Assembly (NCBI RefSeq): GCF_020379485.1
Contig: NC_063435.1
Location: forward strand, 2,356,001-2,420,000
Reading direction: 5' to 3'
DNA: 64,000 nt
From: Brassica napus
Lineage: Eukaryota; Streptophyta; Magnoliopsida; Brassicales; Brassicaceae
The notes under the pieces were generated by a model. That model saw only the letters and a program-made list of their open reading frames with translations, searched no databases and had not been told where the DNA came from. Of this stretch, positions 20,625 through 30,910 are shown one piece after another (positions within the stretch are counted from its first letter, which is position 1; the number at the start of each line of letters is the position of its first letter). A program made the position numbers and the translations under genes.

Positions 20625-21128
20625 AAGTTAACTCTTTTTCAAATTCCTCTCCAGTTTAGCAGTATCCAGCGGGTAATTCTCTTCACTGCTCGTCCACCCA
20701 CCGGGTTCTTCCCCCGACTCGGGTCGGAGGGACCGCCGTGAGCCGCTAATTCTCGCCGGAATCTTCCCCTGCAGCATGTATTATGAAGCATCTCAACATT
20801 TTACTGAAGACAGATCGATTCAACAGAGTTGTTAAAGGCTTGTACCGCTGGGCCTGACGAAACTCGATTTTGAATCACTTGTAGAATACCAGTGAGTACT
20901 GGTCGCTTCGGTTCAGAGCTTCATGGAGTTGTCGCAGATATCTTTTCTTGTATTTCCGCTTTTGAGTTTGTGTGTTTCGCGTGGATCCCTTGTGAGAGGA
21001 ACATGTTTGCGGATGCTTTAGCCAAAGATGCATTGACTGCATCGGGACAATTTGTGGTTGATGGAGCTGTTAATGCCCTCAACTAACTTCTCGTTCTTTT
21101 AATATAATCGGTGTTTCAAAAAAAAAAA
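20625..21128 (+). mobile_element. Short 5'-truncated LINE with target site duplication
   Basis: Flanked by ACGGATCACATTAA at 20611-20624 and 21130-21143, with a poly(A) tail ending about 21130. The plus-strand frame 20892-21086 is the end of a LINE RNase H domain (ELHGVVADIFSCISAFEFV, FAWIPCERNMFADALAKDAL). The 5' 150 bp (20640-20790) is much more GC-rich than its surroundings and is not recognisable LINE coding sequence. Confidence 0.8.
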
Positions 21129-21143
21129 AACGGATCACATTAA

Positions 21144-21971
21144 TATTCGTCCCTTCTTTTTAGCAACCAAACAAAATTGTTCATTTAGGTTGTTAGCTAT
21201 ATCAGTGTAAGAGTTTGTTAATTAAATAAGTATCATGTTTAACAGTAAAGTTCAATCTGCTAGAAAGTCGCAGTACATGAATCTTTGCCTTAGCTCTTAC
21301 ATCTTATGTATAACCCACAATCTGCATAGAAAATGTCATTCTTGTTCTGTTTCTTGGGATTTCCTCTGTTTCTCTCCCTATAGACTATCTACTGGTTATA
21401 CTATATATCAGTCTTACAACTCACGTAACAGTGAGGGAACCAAAATCACTGATCTGATCAAATTTATCTTCACTACTCTGTTTTTCCTTTATCTATCAAA
21501 TCTCAAAGACCTACATATTTATTGTTCTCCTGAAATGATGAATTAAGAGACACTTGTGTATTTTTTTACTTAGGAAAGCAATGAAGAGCTGTTAATCAAT
21601 CAAACATCCATTTCTTGATTAATATCTCAAATAGAGAATCGTGTGAAATGCTGTTAGTGTAGACAATAAGTTTCAACTCTATTTCATTGATTCCTTTGTA
21701 CATCGAGAAACAAAACAACCTCATATCATTAACACCCGAACAATCCAAAATAATTCAAGATGAATATATATATATATTCAAAAAGCTTTCTGCAATTAGC
21801 ATATTAGATTCAATGCTTTGACAACAAAAATTGACAATTCACATTGAGCTTTGTAGTCTCTTGAACAACTCTTTTCTCACAGAGAACCAATGAAAAAGGT
21901 TGATATATTTACATTGAATCATTAAATCTCTAACTCGGGCTACATAACGTTAGATCTCTCTTCTCTTCGGA
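21144..21971. repeat. Array spacer continued
   Basis: 21144-21560 resembles 3590-4020 (inverted) and 14460-14690/16450-16620. It carries an uninterrupted version of the site used by the LINE at 14709. No gene seen. A TA microsatellite lies near 21767. Confidence 0.5.
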
Positions 21972-22250
21972 TCACTTTCCCTTTAGCAGAGAAGTAACTG
22001 TGATGAAGGCATCTTCAGGACAAGGGATCGTTAAGCCACCCGTTGGATGATCGAACCCATACTCTTGTTCAGATTTACTTAGCAGATCTTGAAACGAAGG
22101 CTGGTTCAAATACGAGACAGGAACTACATATCTCTTCTTCTGGACCTGATCCTCACCAACGTACACCGCAAGAAACCCTTTTGGTGTAGTAGCCGTTACA
22201 GAGCGGCTCAAGATCTTCTTAGCACCCAATAGACTTCTCACCAAAGCCAT
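21972..22250 (-). CDS. SAUR protein, SAUR19-24 subfamily (copy 13, hybrid A/B)
   Basis: 92 residues. The start [20 protein letters not shown] is type A, but the loop [22 protein letters not shown] is type B, suggesting gene conversion or unequal crossing-over. Other oddities are [18 protein letters not shown] (Thr for the constant Met) and a longer C-terminus ending SLLKGK. The ATG at 22250 is chosen by alignment to sister genes; a second Met two codons upstream is in a different context. Confidence 0.9.
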   Translation of the reverse strand: MALVRSLLGAKKILSRSVTATTPKGFLAVYVGEDQVQKKRYVVPVSYLNQPSFQDLLSKSEQEYGFDHPTGGLTIPCPEDAFITVTSLLKGK

Positions 22251-23232
22251 TTCCAACTATATTTTTTTTGTCTGAAAGTGTGAACTCTTTTGAAGCTTTT
22301 GAAGAGATGTATGAAAAGATTCAAGTTAATGGATTGCTGATTGTTGGTTGATGATTGAAAGAGTGGGATATGTGTATCATATATAGAGCAGTGAATGAGT
22401 TGAGGACTCTCCGAAAAATCTTTGAAACTTGTGGTCTTGAGGCGTTGGACAGACAAGAACTGAGTTGCACTTGTACATGGTTCTGTCTTTAGCATTTTGA
22501 AACTTCTAGGTTAATGCAATTTGTCTTGATTGATGATGCCTTTGTCGTCCTGTCTTATCTCCCAACAAAATTTGTCTCCGACAGTGACTTCACCCCGAAC
22601 CAAACACTGACCCTTCTGATTAAAACCTATCATAATCTTCTTTGAGTAACAACTGTCAAGTGTGATCCTAGTTGTGAATATAATCAAAGAACAACTTAAC
22701 TTGTGATAGAGACTTGATGTTCTGTTGTTGAGAAACTCCAGGTCCCTACTTTGAAGTCTTATTAATTAAATCCATTTACTACAGAGATGTGAGAATATGA
22801 TCACCACAGAACATTAAGAAGAGCAACTTGCTGGCCTTTATTATTGACAATGGCATACGTCTTATCAAAAAAGCATTGAGAAAACAAACCCTTGTGCATT
22901 GCATATGTGTATGTTTTTTTAATTTATTGTCCTACATTCAATTAATTATATCATCAACCAAGACAAATTGCATTAAACTCAACCTTTCCAAATGCTAAAG
23001 ACAGAACCATGTGCAACTCTGTTCTCTTCTTCTGTCCAACGCCTCAAGACCACAAGTTTCAAAGATTTTTCAGAGAGTCTTCAACTCATTCACTGATCTA
23101 TATATAATACACATATCCCACTCTTTCCATCATCAACCAGCAAGCAGCAATCCAATAACTTGAACATTTTCATACATCTGTTCTAAAGCTTCAAAGGACT
23201 TCAAACTTTCAGACAGAAAAAAAAAAACAGAA
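22251..23232. promoter_or_regulatory. Divergent promoter between SAUR copies 13 and 14
   Basis: For the minus gene: ACATGGTTCTGTCTT at 22475-22489 (about 239 bp from the ATG) and a TATATA box near 22380. For the plus copy: AAGACAGAACCATGTG at 22998-23013 (235 bp) and TATATATAA near 23099. A GGTCCC core lies near 22741. Confidence 0.6.
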
Positions 23233-23491
23233 ATGGCTTTAGTGAGAAGTCTATTGGGCGCAAAGAAGATTCTTGGCCGAGCAACAGCTTCTACAAGCAA
23301 AAGAGCAACCATGGCGACACCACCTAAAGGGTTTCTTGCGGTGTACGTAGGAGAGACTCAGAAGACAAGATATGTGGTGCCAATTTCTTACTTGAGCCAG
23401 CCTTAGTTTCAAGCTCTCCTCAGCAATGGGTGGCTTAACCATCCCTTGTCCTGAAGATACTTTTGTCAGCATAACGTCTCGGCTCCAATGA
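23233..23491 (+). pseudogene. SAUR pseudogene with stop and 32-bp deletion (copy 14, type A)
   Basis: Normal ATG at 23233 and [24 protein letters not shown]. Codon 58 is TAG (23404-23406), where sisters have TCG or TCA for Ser in QPSF. About 20 bp later a 32-bp deletion removes [12 protein letters not shown] and shifts the frame. Two independent lesions make this a true pseudogene rather than a sequencing error. The promoter motif and the downstream tRNA-Trp are intact. Confidence 0.92.
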
Positions 23492-23741
23492 TGTGATTTT
23501 TGACCATTTTTGTTCTTAGAATTAGAGTTAGACGTTATTCAATGTATATAGATGAATGTTTATACTTTCTTCTCGAAAGAGTTTCTCGAAAAGTTATAAA
23601 ATGAATTCGGTTTTTCATGCAATGCAATTAACATGATCATGTCAAATACGGTTTGGCTCCATCTTTGAAAACGAAATACACAACATTGGAAGAACCTGAA
23701 ATTATAATTATTTCACATTGAATTAAGCTAATTAAACATCC

Positions 23742-23813
23742 GGATCCGTGGCGCAATGGTAGCGCGTCTGACTCCAGATCAGAAGGTTGCGTGTTCGATT
23801 CACGTCGGGTTCA
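23742..23813 (+). tRNA. tRNA-Trp (CCA)
   Basis: 72 nt, identical to the copies at 6450 and 17642, with anticodon CCA. It follows the SAUR pseudogene by 250 bp. A T-rich stretch at about 23837-23846 can terminate Pol III. Confidence 0.94.
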
Positions 23814-24446
23814 AACTCCCGAACATAATCCGGATTATTTTTTCTTTTTGTCTCCAGATTTGTTGTTCGCATTTGCTGAGCTCGTTCGTTCCACTGTCTT
23901 GGTTCGGTAATCTAATTTCTCTAAACCGAAAGGCTTAATTACCGGTTTAGAATCTTCGGCTCAGTTTTTGTCCGAAAGACGCCAGTTAAGATATTGATGA
24001 TGTTGTTAAAGAATTATCTTTGCGTTGTTACCGTGCAAGAGGACACAAGCTTATCAAATCAATAGGAGACGCTGGCGCACGAGTTGGGTGTAGAGATTTA
24101 CATCAGAGACCATAGCAGGAAGTGAAATTGTATATTGGCATCTTGTTTGAGACATAAGTCATAACAATGTAAACCAGTAAGTGAGCTCAAGTTTTCTTTT
24201 GAAAAATGAAACAATAGAGTTTTAAACAAGACACAAACCATTGAAGGTAGCAAGAAGATTTAGAAACCATAAAACGACTTAATAAACTACTGTTGCAGAA
24301 GTAGCCAGGATTTTTCATTGCTGAGATTGTAAGCCATTGATACAGTACGCTACCAGAAACAAGGTTCAATCCATATATCATCCTAGGTTGCAGGAGAGCT
24401 TCCGAATCTTTTAACACCTCAAGTGATACAATAGTCCACTTTGAGC
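23814..24446. other. Intergenic stretch and 3' flank of NCBP
   Basis: No separate gene recognised. About 24190-24446 is probably the 3' UTR of the minus-strand NCBP gene. Confidence 0.4.
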
Positions 24447-25944
24447 CTATCCTCTCCATGTGTTTCTGTAGGATGAGTTATCGCGAAGAGAAGCATCGTG
24501 AGGCTTGTACTCCATCACATAAGCATGAGGCAGCTTCAAGTGGCGCTTGATTGAGTCTCTCAACCCCATCACTGCCTGTTCACAGAAAAACATGGCACTG
24601 AATAAGTATACCGAACAAAAGAAAGGAGATCTTCTTTGTGAACAGTTTTCTCACCTGATGATCAGAAGCATTGCGATTCCATACACTAATGATGTCCTCA
24701 TTGATGCGGACACTCAGCACTGCCCCACAAATGTTTTCAGCATCATCAAGCTGGTCGCCTACCAACGCAAGAAGCTGAAGACAAAACAAATAAATGAAAA
24801 GGGTTATAACATGATTCCCAGATAAGTATGAAACATGAACAGCTGAAAGAACATTTATGTAAATACTCAACAGAAACGCCCGCGCACAAGAAAAATGAAC
24901 TCACCAGATCCTCCCAGAAGCGAGCAGAGACAACTTTGGAGAAACGTATGATCCACTTTCCTCCATTGCAGTTGGCACCATCCTGAGAGAGACGAACTTA
25001 GCTTAAGAGATAAAACTTTTGATGCATAAGAGTTCTTCTTCCTATAACATATGGGGGAACACGTACCTCCCACAAGGGGCGAATCCCATCCTTGAAGAAA
25101 TGAAGGTCTGTTGGGTTAGGCAAGAGAGAAGAACGAGCAAGGTGACAGTAACTGGCCCAAAACCCTTCAACCTAGGTACATCATACCAAATCCAGATCTC
25201 AGTTAAATCAACAAGATAAGATTGCAAACAGCTTCAAGAATGGAGTATTTTGTTGAGCTTACAGTGCTGAATTCAACAATCTTCTTAATGTTATCCTCGT
25301 AAGAAGTCTGGCTCCTGACCCCAGGTGTTCGACGTGTGTACCAAATCGCAAACTTGTACTGCAAAATTTTCCAAGATACAACAAGAAAACGTAAGAGCCA
25401 CTGAGCTAGTAGTATACAATCTTAAGCTAAAGCAGACGAAGAATGCTCAACAATGATATCAGAATCTGAATCTTTCCACTACCCAATAATCCAATCTTGG
25501 ACGCACAAGGAGCAAAGTTTTTTTTTTTTTTTTTTGCAAAGTTTCAGCTAAGATCAGATCAAATTGAAAAAAATGAGGAGCTTTTGTATAATCTTAAACT
25601 TAAGCATACGAAGAATCCTCAACAATGGTGTAATCTCATGTTCGCAAACCCTAATTTCACAAGAAATATAGATTTCAAAATCCGAATCTTTCTACTACCA
25701 TACATCAGTATCTCAATCTCGCACAAGGAGTAAAGTTTCCGCTAAGATCAGATTCAAAATTGAAGATTAAATGGAAGATAAGGAATAGAGGAGAGACCCG
25801 TAGAGGATGAAGACCATCCTTGAGCTCGCGAGAGTAGCGTTCATCGGAAAAAGAGTCGGTGACATACTGCGACTTGATGGTGTCAATGTTTGCGGATTCT
25901 TTTGCGTCTCTGATCTCATCGTCCCTCCGCTCCGTAATCTCCAT
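24447..25944 (-). CDS. NCBP: Novel cap-binding protein, eIF4E-family (At5g18110-like)
   Basis: Six exons give 224 residues: 25798-25944, 25263-25358, 25067-25171, 24905-24982, 24655-24774 and 24447-24575, all with GT-AG borders and all in phase 0. The product is the plant nCBP/4EHP-type member of the eIF4E family, which binds the mRNA m7G cap. Conserved blocks are FAIWYTRRTPG (exon 2), EGFWASYCHLARSS and FFKDGIRPLWE (exon 3), DGANCNGGKWIIRFSK (exon 4), DDAENICGAVLSVR and DIISVWNRNASD (exon 5), including the Trp residues used for cap stacking. The C-terminus ends SSYRNTWRG. The gene looks intact. In Arabidopsis it follows the SAUR19-24 cluster, as here. Confidence 0.95.
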
Positions 25945-27292
25945 TTTAGGGATGCTGGTTTCAAATCCCTAATTATCTAATCTAACCAAGAAGGAGAAAG
26001 AGGGTGAGAAGGAGAACTCTTTTTGACTACAGTGTCCTTTCAAATTACACAGAGGTCAACTAATGGGCCCTGTTGGGTTCTTATAGTGGGCCTCAAAAGA
26101 ATTTAGTTTTTTCGGGTCAGGTCGTTAGTTTTTATTCTTTAATTAACAAAACAAATCATTTGTTAATGAAATAATTTACTCTGTTAATTTTTCTGTAAAC
26201 TTTTGATTTTTTTTTAGCTGTAGCCTGTAGTATAAAAGCTTACATTCATTCTTAAGTAAAATATTTCTTTTTTTGGTAAATTAGCAGCAAATTTAGAGTT
26301 GTTAGGTATGTAAACATAAACCAACATCAACTAAAAACATAAATCTTTTTAATTAGTCTTGATCAATCTCTTGTGTCTGAAAAAACAACTGATAATAAAA
26401 ATTTATAATCCCAAATGAAACATTGTTTTATAATCCCAAAAAATGAGAAGAGTCACACAGCCAATCCTAGACATAAACAAATGAAACATTGGTTTATAAT
26501 CCCCAAAATTTAAGAAATAATTTACATAACTATATATATAGACTTCCAAACTTGAAAAATATTTTTTTAAATAAATTTTCTGTTGCCCAAAAATCTCAAA
26601 ATTAGCTATGCATGCACGTACTAAGAAGACTCACTAAAACAAGAAGCTTCCAAGAAAGAGCAAAGAACGCACTTGCACCGGTCTCGTTAGGAAAATCTAC
26701 TTCCCATTCTGCATAAAGGGTGACTTGAAAATATTTTAATATCCATGTTCTTTTGCTGGACGCAGCATTGGCGTCGGCGTCACAAAAATATAAGAGGATG
26801 AAAACTGACACGTCAGCAACATGTTAAACCAATAGAGTTAGAGGATGTCAATAATCGACGCTAGCCGCAGGTCAACACGTGTTTAGAAGACGCTGATAAA
26901 TACAGCGACAATGAAATCGAAGAAAAGTCGAGTTGCGACAGTCGCCGGCGAAACTGTATAACGACGCTGCACTTAGATTTCTTTTTTTGTTTGATAAATT
27001 TTGATCGCAGCCGCGGAAAGCCGTGTCCAGCAAAAGAACAGGGGTATTATCGATGAGTTTAGTTAGGTTGCTTGACTTTTTATGGACATGTTTTTTCATA
27101 ACTTTGGAGTTCCTGTCTCTGTATCACTCTATGTAAATCACGTTTTGCTTCTTTTTGAGTACTTTTCTTTCTTTCTTCAATATTCTTGTCATGTGTCCAC
27201 TTCATTTTGTCTATATGGACTAATATCAACGGTTTAGTTTAAATGGTGCTAGAGGTGGACACTTGGGTCGTATATGTGAAACAAACGATATG
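25945..27292. other. Intergenic region upstream of NCBP
   Basis: Contains the NCBP promoter (about 25945-26120) and then AT-rich DNA. Two minus-strand frames (26602-26811 and 26872-27099) read as short polypeptides without a family I recognise; they could be decayed exons of a lost neighbour but give no firm support. Confidence 0.35.
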
Positions 27293-28250
27293 ATTACACT
27301 AAGAGACACTTTTTGAATTTCTATTACACCTAGAGACACTTTTTAAATGTGACACACTTTGTTGTGGGCCAGCAAAAGATTGTGGACAATTTTGTCCTTA
27401 ATGGAAAAGACACTTGTGGATGAGTGATTTGTGGACGAGTGATGCGTGGTTGAGTGATTTGTGGACGGGTGATGTGTGGATGAGTGATGTTAATGTGTTT
27501 ATAATAGATAACGTGGACAAACTCTATGTTTTGATTCCATAAAACTATACAACAATACGTGGACATGGACTCATGTTACTAAAATTATACCATAAAACGT
27601 GGACAAGGACTCTATTATCTCCAATACAAACACTTGGCTTATTTAGCTCAATTGATAAATTATCTGCAATTAAACTTCAATCAAAATGAGAAAGAGATGA
27701 TATTGTGAGTATGAGCGGAGAAAAAAATCGAAGAAGTGTTTACTTTTTGTCGGAGAGTAATAGATCTTGCATGTCATAGATTTCTGATCTAAAGAATTTG
27801 CGCTTTGTCATGATGTGGATGGATGTAATTTTGATTAGAGTTGAATTTAGATTCTGAGATGATAAATGGAATCGAAAGAATATTGTTCATGTCTACAACT
27901 AGTTTATAATTCTGTTAAGATGTTCATGTCCACAACTAATTTACAATTATGTTATTCATGCTTTGGTGTCCATGTCCACATTTTGTTTACACATTAATAT
28001 ATATAATATATATATATATATGAACATGGATCTTTAAAGATAGAGAATTTTATATATAGTTTATTATGAAAATTATTTTTGTTTAATATATTTTAGAACT
28101 TGAGATAAAAGTAAATAAATACATAAAGTAGAATAAGAAAAATAATAAAATGAAATAAGAAGAGGTGAGAGATTATCTTTAGTTTATGGTTATAAGAGTA
28201 CTTTTGACAAAAGAAAATGTGTCTCAAGTGATAAGTGTCTTGTAGTGTAA
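27293..28250. mobile_element. Non-autonomous DNA transposon, Mutator-like in appearance
   Basis: Left end TTACACTAAGAGACACTT (27294-27311) and right end AAGTGTCTTGTAGTGTAA (28233-28250) are imperfect inverted repeats. Further GAGACA/TGTCTC copies occur inside both ends (for example near 27333 and 28219). The interior is AT-rich, has a 15-bp tandem repeat at 27417-27491, and shows no transposase. Classification is tentative. Confidence 0.5.
27417..27491. repeat. Five copies of a 15-bp tandem repeat
   Basis: The unit is TGGAYGAGTGATKTG, in five head-to-tail copies with one to three differences. Because 15 is a multiple of 3, a minus-strand frame through it encodes a five-residue repeat of the ITRPQ/ITHPQ type, which I regard as incidental. 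Confidence 0.9.
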
Positions 28251-29267
28251 TTTGAACGTGGGAAAATGTCTCTAGATTGTAAAAAATTCGAAACAAACTT
28301 GGTGACTTGTGGATCACTCTGGTTCACATGTTGAAGTTTCGTTGCCTGTCGTTTCTGCGTATGTTTATGACACTAGAATCTCTACAAAAATCTTTTCTAC
28401 TTAGGAATTATTAGTTGAGAAGCTTATACCAGTGTGATTCTATCATCTTCTGGTCAACAATATGCAATTTAAATCTATTTTCTATTACAGTTTGATAATA
28501 GTCTAATAAGATTACGCTTTTTTAGAGATTAAACTGAAAACTGATTTAGTTAAAACCTAAAATCAAGGAAGCAATCTTGTGATTGTCTCATGTTTATAAA
28601 GTTGGCAACAAAAGGCAAAAGCAGAACTAACAGGTGGAGCCAAAAAAATTAAACAAAGCAGAAAACGAATCTCTCCACTGCTCTCTATATTTTTCTTCCC
28701 CGAAACTAAACAGGTGACTTGTATCACACGTAATACCGTCGTCCTTTTTATTTGGAATTGTTTGTTAACTACAAAAGTTTGTTAATGTACCTGAATACAA
28801 GAAACATATTTAAAATATGAAAAACGTTCATATGGTGGTGGTACCAAGTTAATGGTTGAACTCTTGTCTTCTCTAGCCATCGGGAAAGACGTCTTAATTC
28901 ATAAACAAAAAAAAACTCAACCTACGATCCAGTTTTGTTTAGTAGAACTTAGAAGTTAGTACTAAAGATTATTCATAAGCATCATCTAACTTAATTATCA
29001 TTTCATCACTATAAATTTGTATAAACCAATGGTTATGAGAAATCTAATATCAAAGAGAGAAAGAGCCTTGTCAAAGAAGACAATGGCCGTCTCGAATCAT
29101 TTACGGACCCTGTTCAAAAAAATATATTAATTATATATTTAACGATGTGATGGAGTAGTTTAAAAACAAAATATAGCTTTATTTATATATATTTGACGTT
29201 TTTTGAAATTATAAACTCTAAATTTATTATATATCTAAAAGTTTAAAGTTTTATATCATAACTTATA
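28251..29267. other. AT-rich intergenic stretch
   Basis: Nothing recognised. Confidence 0.4.
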
Positions 29268-30529
29268 CTAGACTCTGAGCGCGGGTATGAATTTTCAGTT
29301 TTTAATTATTTATTTTATTAAATGATGTATTTGTAATACTCGTTCATATTATATTCATTAAGTAAATAATTTTTTTTTGCATCTTAAACTATCTATTTTT
29401 TTACGAATGTGTGATATCATATAAAAAATATAAAAAAATGAGTATAGAGTTAATTAGATAATTTTAAAAACAAAAATTTTTCTTTCGTGTGCGATATCAT
29501 ATAAATAATGATCCGGCCAGTTAACAAATCATGATTATTTTATGTGTAATTTTTTTAATTTTGACCATTTCCTTAAAACTATATTAAATTTTACATATTT
29601 TAATTAGAATATTTTTAATATCTTTACCTTTTTATTTGAAATGCAACTCAATATTTTTTTAACAATTATAACAAAATATTTAAAAAATATATTTAGAATT
29701 TGTTTGAAAAATATGAAAATTACATTTTAAACTAAAATTATCCTAAAATATGATAAGTTTTGATGTAAACGAAAACTCAAATTATGTCAAAAATAATGAT
29801 ATTCAATGATAATAACAATTTTAATTGATTATTTTAAAAAAAAAAATACATTTACAAAAATATTGTTTGAAAGAAAATTCATTTATCTTTCAAATATAAA
29901 ATGAAAATATTATAATTAAATAATAAAAATATAAATAAAAACCATTAATTTAGCAAATGACAACTGAGTTATATTATTCTAAAATTTTCTTTCTAACAAT
30001 TTATCAAAAGAAAAATGAGTTCTGAGCAAATAATACCATATAATTTTTAAAAACATAGACATTCTTAAATATTTTTTGAATAAATAATTATTTTTAAATT
30101 TAATCAACTGAAAATAATATACGTACAATTGTGTGAGTCAAATTCTAGTTTTATTGATGCATGTTATATATTAGTGCTGCATGTTTTAAGTAACATTTTA
30201 ATGATGTATGTTTTTAAAAATCTCCATTATTAAAATTATGCACGTAAGGATAACTCATGAGTTTTTTGGTTGATTAAATGACTTTATGTCCAAATTTATT
30301 TAAGGATATTTTATTAAGGTAACTGAAAAGATAAACAATAAAATAGGAAGTTTAAATTCATTTAAGCATATTTCATTAATGTAACTGAAAAGCCAAGTAA
30401 TAAATTAGGCAGTTTTTTTTCATTTTAGGATATTTCATAAATGCAAGTGAAAAAAACAAGCAAAAAAGAGAGTTTAATTAATGAAGTAAGAACATTTTCA
30501 AATGGGTACTTCTCTTTTAATAATATAGA
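29268..30529 (-). mobile_element. Non-autonomous Helitron
   Basis: On the minus strand the element starts A|TCTATATTATTAAAAGAGA (5' end at 30529), a typical Brassicaceae Helitron 5' end. It finishes ...CCGCGCTCAGAGTCTAG|T (3' end at 29268). The GC-rich hairpin before CTAG is decayed. The interior is extremely AT-rich and carries no Rep/helicase coding sequence. Confidence 0.7.
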
Positions 30530-30910
30530 TATTTATTTACAAAAATTCTTAATTTTTCTTTTATTTTTTATTTGGATCCTGTTCGACCGCTCCACTTGCA
30601 CGTGCTGTTAGACGGCTCTGATTGATACTTCTACTTCTTAACGTGGGTCCGAAAACGTAACAACTTTTTTGTCAATTCATGTCTAGACAATTGCATCACT
30701 CCAAATTAAATCACCATAGCCATTTTGGATTCTGAATATTTTTTTTGGTCTCTTCTTCTTCTTTGCTCTATTAAAGGATCTAGAAACCCCTTCATAACAA
30801 TGAGAAACAGAGAGAGACATAGAGGCCTCTCCTCAAAACTATCAAACCTAAAAACTCCCTTTCTTTTTGTGAAACCCTAACCTGAGAAACCAATCAACAA
30901 CTTGGAAGAG
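30530..30910 (+). promoter_or_regulatory. Promoter and leader of the At5g18130-like gene
   Basis: Directly right of the Helitron. A CACGTG-type G-box (CACGTGCTG, about 30600) lies about 310 bp upstream of the ATG, and a CT-rich stretch (30750-30770) lies in the probable leader. Specific regulators are not inferable. Confidence 0.35.

Noticed and set aside
26602..27099. Two minus-strand frames near NCBP as possible genes
   Set aside because: No recognisable domain, no clear splice structure and ordinary length for chance frames.
27417..27491. Possible CRISPR-like array
   Set aside because: The 15-bp units are directly abutting with no unique spacers; it is a minisatellite in a plant transposon.
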